From Avena insularis (taxonomy: Eukaryota; Streptophyta; Magnoliopsida; Poales; Poaceae): 64,000 nucleotides of DNA. The translations under genes and the position numbers were made by a program. Below are positions 59,540 through 64,000 of the stretch, piece by piece; position 1 is the first letter of the stretch, and every line of letters begins with the position of its first letter. Under the pieces are notes generated by a model. That model made no database searches. It was not told the DNA's origin and was given only the letters and a program-made list of their open reading frames with translations. The stretch spans positions 480,969,392-481,033,391 of the forward strand of contig CM042694.1 of the NCBI GenBank assembly GCA_023614405.1. Direction: 5' to 3'.

Positions 59540-61242
59540 TGTTGGAATTATGCCCTAGAGGCAATAATAAAGATGTTATTATTATAATTCTTGTTCATGA
59601 TAAAGTTTATATTCCATGCTAGAATTGTATTAAGCGGAAACATTAATACGTGTGTGGTTTGTGAACAACACCGTGTCCCTAGTACGCCTCTATGGACTAG
59701 CTCATTGATCAATGATGGTTAAGGTTTCCTAACCATAGACATGAGTTGTCAATTGATAATGAGATCATATCATTGGGAGAATGATGTGGTGGACAGACCC
59801 AAACTAAGCGAAGCAATTAGATCGTGTCATCGTGTTCGTCTTTGCGAAGCTTTTCTTATGTCAAATATTGTATTCCTTAGACCATGAGATAATACAACTC
59901 CCTGGTATCGGAAGAAAGCTTTGAGGTCATCAAACGTCATCCTATGAGAGGGTGATCATAAAGGTGTCTCTCGGTGATCGGAAAGTATCTGGGTTGTATG
60001 TATCGAGATGGAATTTGTCCCTCCCAAGTCGGAGAGATATACTTCGGGCCCACTCGGTAATCGATATCAACACCGCTTGCAAGCATGTGGTTAAGGAGTT
60101 AATCACAAAGTGATATCGGATTACGGAACGAGTAAAGTACTTGCTATGAACGAGATTGAACTAGGTATGACGATACCGACGATCGAATCTCGGGCAAGTA
60201 AAATATCGCGAGACGAAGGGAATATATATATGGGATTGATTGAATCCTGGCATCGTGGTTCATCCGATATGATCATCGATGAATGTGGGAGTCAATATGG
60301 GTGCCCAGACCCCGCTGTTGATTATTGATAGAAGATCATGTCTGCATATTCTCGAACCCGCAGGGTCACACACTTAACGTGTCTCGACGCTAGGATAGAT
60401 TGGATAATTGGTTTATGAATTTTTGTTCGGAGTCTCGGATGGGATCCGGGATATCACGAGAGGTTCCGGAATGGTCCGGAGAATAAGATTCATATAAGGC
60501 AGTGCAGTTTTTGGAGTTCGGAATTGTTCCGGGTTAATCGGTATTGTACCGGAAGCTTCTAGAACCTTCAGGAAGGGGCCAACGTGGTCCCACCTTCCGG
60601 GAGGGGGCATGGGCCTATGAGGGAGTGTCCTGGCCGCATTGGGCCAGGGGCACAAGGCCCCATAGGGCCCAGCCGATCCTAGATAAGTTTAAATCGTTTA
60701 AACTAGAGATAAGATAAGATAGGATTTCTAGATAAGGGAGAGTTTAAATTGTTTAAACTAGAGATAGGCTTGGAGGAGAGGCTAGGGCTGTCCGCCCCCC
60801 TCTATAAATAGAGGGCTGGTGCGCCCCCCTCCCAACACACCTCCCTCCAAGCCCTAGTAGCCCTGCTGCCTTCCTCTCTCCCTCCCGACTGTTTGTAGGC
60901 GAAGCCCTGCTGCAGAAATTCTCCACCATATACACCGCGCCGTCGCGTTGTAGATCCAATCTATCTCTCCACCCTATTTGCTGGTCCGAGGAAGGAGGAG
61001 ACGTCGAGGTGCTGCACGTGTGCATCTCACGGAGGCACCACCACTTGTGGTGCTAGATCGGATCGGATCGCGAGGAGGAGAAGCGAGTACGACTACATCA
61101 CCCACGTTCCGAGCGTCACGCTGTCGAATCTTCAAGGGTATGAAGATCTAATCCAATCTCTCGTTGTTTGCATCTCCTAGATTAGATCTTGGCTTTCTTT
61201 CTGTCGCTCGTAGAAAATTTTGATTTACTATGCTGAAACCCT
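59540..61242 (+). repeat. 5' LTR of the BARE-like Copia element
   Basis: About 1.7 kb; TATA box TATAAATA at 60803-60810. The right edge is set by the degenerate primer-binding site and is accurate to a few bases. Confidence 0.8.
60687..60766. repeat. Two 25-bp direct repeats with palindromic core upstream of the LTR TATA box
   Basis: gtttaaatcgtttaaac plus tagagata at 60687-60711 is repeated at 60742-60766 with one change (c to t), 55 bp apart. Each holds a GTTTAAAC palindrome. They lie 40-115 bp upstream of the TATA box, so an enhancer role is possible. Confidence 0.7.
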
Positions 61243-62451
61243 TGGGTATCGAGCTAGATCTATGCGTAGATGTGATTCACGAGTAGAACGCAACATGGTT
61301 GTTGCGGGCGTTGATGTTTTCTGTTGCAAGCCTCTTGTTTGTGTTCGTCTTATGACGCGGCATAGTGAGATTGAAGCGGTCCAGGCCAACCTTACGCGAC
61401 GTCGTTCGCGAGACCGGCTCCGCACTTGACGTGTGGCTTGTTCCACACATGCGGCTGGTGGATGTCAGTTTCTCTCACTATAGTGATCATGGGATTAACA
61501 CCGAAGTTTGGCAACCATAATATCACCGTTGTGGCTTTTCGTAGGTAAGAATCGTTCTTAGCATCTACTCCCATAAGCCACGTAAAACATGCAACAACAA
61601 AGTAGAGGCGTCTAACTTGTTTTTGCAGGGAGTGTTTTCTGTGATATGGTATGGCCCAAGATGTGATGTGTATAATGTATGCGATGATCATGTTTTGTAA
61701 TGTTTCACGACTTGCATGTCGATGAGTACACAACCGGCAGGAGCCATATGGTTGTCTTTATAATTGTGTATGACCCATGAGTCAACTTCTTATCGCCATG
61801 TAATAGCTTTACTTTATCGCTAAGTAGTTAGCAATAGTTGTAGTTGCTATTCGTGGTGGAGGCAATCATGGTGGAGTGATGGAGATCATGCCGAACGCAC
61901 AAGATGGAGATCATTGCGAAGATTGGCTATACCATGTCACATAAAGTTATATGCATGTGATGTTTATCCTTTTATGTATCTTATTATGCTTAGATCACGG
62001 TAGCATTATAAGATGATTCCTCACTTAAAGATCAAGATAAAAACTGTGTTCTCCCCAAGTATGCACCGTTAGAAAGTTCGTGTCCAAGCATCACGTGATG
62101 ATCGGGTGCTATAGACTCTACGCTCACATACAACGGGTGCAAGCCAGTTTTGCACACGCGAAATACTTGGGTCTAACTTGACGAGCCTAGCATGCATGAC
62201 ATGGCCTCGGAACACAAGAACCGAAAGGTTAAGCATGAGTCATATGAATGATATGATCGACACTTCGTTGTCCACCATTGAAACCACATCTCTTCTCGTG
62301 AAGATCGGATTAGGTGTGGTGAATTTGGATCGTGTTCACTAAACAACTTGAGGGATGTTGAATTTAGTGGGAGTTCATCTAGTAATTTGATTAAGTTGAA
62401 CTATTTATCATGAACATAGTCTAAATTGTACTTGCAAATACTGTAGATCAC

Positions 62452-63432
62452 ATGGCCAAGTCCAACTTCAACTTCAACGTTTTTGCTGAGAAAGAAAAGC
62501 TTAGAAACAATGGGTCTAACTTCACCAACTGGTTCCGCAATCTAAGAATCATTCTGTCTGGCGGACAAAAGGACTATGTCCTTGAGAAAGCGTTAGGTAA
62601 CCCCCCTGCTGTAGATGCGCCGGCTGATGAAAAAGCTGTTTATCAGTCGCGCAAGGATGATTATGATTTGATTAAGATCGCCATGTTGTATGCTATGGAA
62701 TCGGATCTTCAAAATCGTTTTGAGGAGTTCGCCGGGCCCTTTCAGATTCTCGAGGAGCTGAAAAACATGTTTCAGACTCAAGCCCGTTCTGAGAGATATG
62801 AGATCTCTAAGAAATTCTTTAACTACAAGATGGAGGAAGGGAGTTCCGTTAGTGAGCACGCCATTAAGATGTCGGGCTACACTCAACGCCTTGAGCAACT
62901 GGACTGCAAGATTCCAGAGGAGCTCAAGATTGACACTCCTAGCTACAAAAGTTTTGTAGTGACTCATAATCAGATTAGTTCCACTGATACGATCACCGAG
63001 CTCTTCACAAAGCTGAAGGCTGCGGAGGTGGACATCAAGAAGGATAATCATGTGTTGATGGTCAACAAGCCCTCCTTTAAGAAAGGTAAAGGTGCAAAGA
63101 AGCCCTTCAAGAAAGGCGGCGGCAAGCGCGTTGCCCGCCGAGAAGAAGCTCAAGTCCGGACCCAATCGGACACTGAGTGCTTCTATTGCAAGGACAAGGG
63201 TCACTGGAAGCGCAACTGTCCGAAGTACTTAGTGGACAAGAAGGCTGGCACCATCAAAGGTATATTTGATATACATGTTATTGATGTTTTCCTTACTAGC
63301 CCTCGTTGTAGTGCCTGGGTATTTGATACCGGTTCAGTTGCTAATATTTGTAACTCGAAACATGAGCTACGGAATAGACGGCTTGCGAGGGATGAGGTGA
63401 CGATGCGCTGCTGGCAACGGATCAAGAGTTGA
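62452..63432 (+). CDS. gag and protease start of the BARE-like Copia element
   Basis: Start ATG in atcacATGGCC. The frame of 326 codons begins with a Copia gag core (LRNNGSNFTNWFRNLRI, LEELKNMFQTQARSERYEI), then a Lys-rich region (KKGKGAKKPFKKGGGK). A CCHC zinc knuckle CFYCKDKGHWKRNC follows at about 63179-63220 and the protease active site DTGS near 63324-63335. Gag forms the particle and the knuckle binds RNA. The frame ends in a stop at 63430-63432 because of a one-base insertion near 63402-63410, just inside protease. Confidence 0.88.
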   Translation: MAKSNFNFNVFAEKEKLRNNGSNFTNWFRNLRIILSGGQKDYVLEKALGNPPAVDAPADEKAVYQSRKDDYDLIKIAMLYAMESDLQNRFEEFAGPFQILEELKNMFQTQARSERYEISKKFFNYKMEEGSSVSEHAIKMSGYTQRLEQLDCKIPEELKIDTPSYKSFVVTHNQISSTDTITELFTKLKAAEVDIKKDNHVLMVNKPSFKKGKGAKKPFKKGGGKRVARREEAQVRTQSDTECFYCKDKGHWKRNCPKYLVDKKAGTIKGIFDIHVIDVFLTSPRCSAWVFDTGSVANICNSKHELRNRRLARDEVTMRCWQRIKS

Positions 63433-63433
63433 T

Positions 63434-64000
63434 GTGATGGCCGTCGGCACGCTCTCCTTAGTTTTACCTTCGGGATTAGTTTTAAACCTTAATAAATGTT
63501 ATTATGTGCCTGCGTTGAGCATGAACATTATTTCTAGATCGTGTTTATTGCAAGACGGTTATTCATTTAAATCAGAGAATAATGGTTGTTCTATTTATAT
63601 GAGTAACATCTTTTATGGTCATGCACCTCTTGTGAGTGGTTTATTTCTTCTAAATCTCAAAAGGGATGAAACACACATCCATAACATTGAGGCTAAGAGA
63701 TGCAAAGTAGATAGTGATAATACTACTTATTTGTGTAATCGTCTAGGTCATATTGGTGTAAAGCATGAAGAAACTCCATTCGATGGACTTTTGAGTCTCT
63801 TGATTTTGATTCATTTGACACATGCGAACCATTCCTCTTGGGCAAGATGATCAAATCGCCGTTCTCCTGAATGATGGAGCGAGCAACGGACTTGTTGGAA
63901 ATCATACATACCGATGTATGCGGACCGATGAGTGTTTCGACGCGCGGTGGATATCGCTATTTTCTCACTTTTACCGATGACTTAAGTAGATATGGGTATA
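63434..64000 (+). pseudogene. Protease end, gag-pre-integrase and integrase start of the BARE-like Copia element
   Basis: Frame-shifted continuation of pol: LNKCYYVPALSMNIISRSCL and then YGHAPLVSGLFLLNL are the region before integrase, followed by an HLGHIG-like remnant (NRLGHIGVK). A frameshift near 63770 breaks it. From 63895 another frame has [20 protein letters not shown] and [13 protein letters not shown], the start of the integrase core with its first Asp, which continues past the window. Confidence 0.82.

Larger units (their letters stand above)
59540..64000 (+). mobile_element. BARE/Angela-like Copia retrotransposon, 5' part, runs off the window
   Basis: It begins TGTTGGAATTATGCCCTAG, the typical start of BARE/WIS/Angela LTRs in pooid cereals. 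The LTR spans about 59540-61242, followed by a damaged primer-binding site (tgggtatcgagc instead of tggtatcagagc), a 1.2-kb leader, gag (62452), protease and the first part of integrase at the window edge. Frameshifts in pol mean this copy is decayed. The 3' LTR and TSD lie outside the window. Confidence 0.9.

Overview
This window is nuclear DNA from a grass (Poaceae). The repeat types (BARE/Angela-like Copia, Stowaway and Tourist MITEs, Tat-type Gypsy elements with an antisense gene) suggest a pooid grass, but the species cannot be fixed from the sequence alone. There is no bacterial or organellar sequence, no tRNA or rRNA gene and no CRISPR array. Only three host genes are visible: an intronless AT-hook (AHL) DNA-binding protein at 787-1770 (+), an F-box/LRR gene at 17168-31358 (+) destroyed by a retrotransposon, and an NADPH-thioredoxin reductase at 35340-39061 (-) whose last exon lies behind a 2.7-kb intron. 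Almost everything else is transposable elements, many nested and many with exact target-site duplications (TSDs).

Left part (1-17 kb): the AHL gene, AT-rich intergenic DNA with a degenerate short repeat, a Tourist-like MITE (5673-5796), then a structurally complete Mutator-like element (6475-12645) with inverted repeats of about 250 bp and a perfect 9-bp TSD. It carries a six-exon transposase gene broken by only two in-frame stops. A 5'-truncated LINE follows on the minus strand (about 13190-16480), carrying a hAT MITE.

Middle part (17-35 kb): a 12.67-kb Gypsy element (17403-30072) sits in the coding sequence of the F-box gene with 5-bp TSD CGGAG. It keeps both LTRs, gag, all pol domains and an antisense gene downstream of pol. 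Its internal stops are mostly TAG and fit C-to-T decay of methylated DNA. Small elements follow: a Stowaway, an 88-bp tandem repeat, a hAT MITE and a LINE 3' end.

Right part (35-64 kb): after the reductase gene comes a second Gypsy element (about 39809-58100) that has itself been hit three times: a solo LTR in gag (41365-42957), an 8.1-kb Copia-like element at the protease/RT junction (44774-52862), and a second, related solo LTR between RNase H and integrase (54793-56183), where most of integrase is gone. The Copia-like insert has two complete LTRs but encodes only gag, with no pol, and keeps a candidate 98-nt intron at the gag end. A fragment of an unclassified LTR-like repeat and the first 4.5 kb of a BARE-like Copia element (59540 to the window end) close the window.

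No new cellular system was found. The most rewarding objects are the near-intact Mutator-like element, the gag-only Copia element with its candidate gag intron, and the antisense gene shared by the two Gypsy elements.
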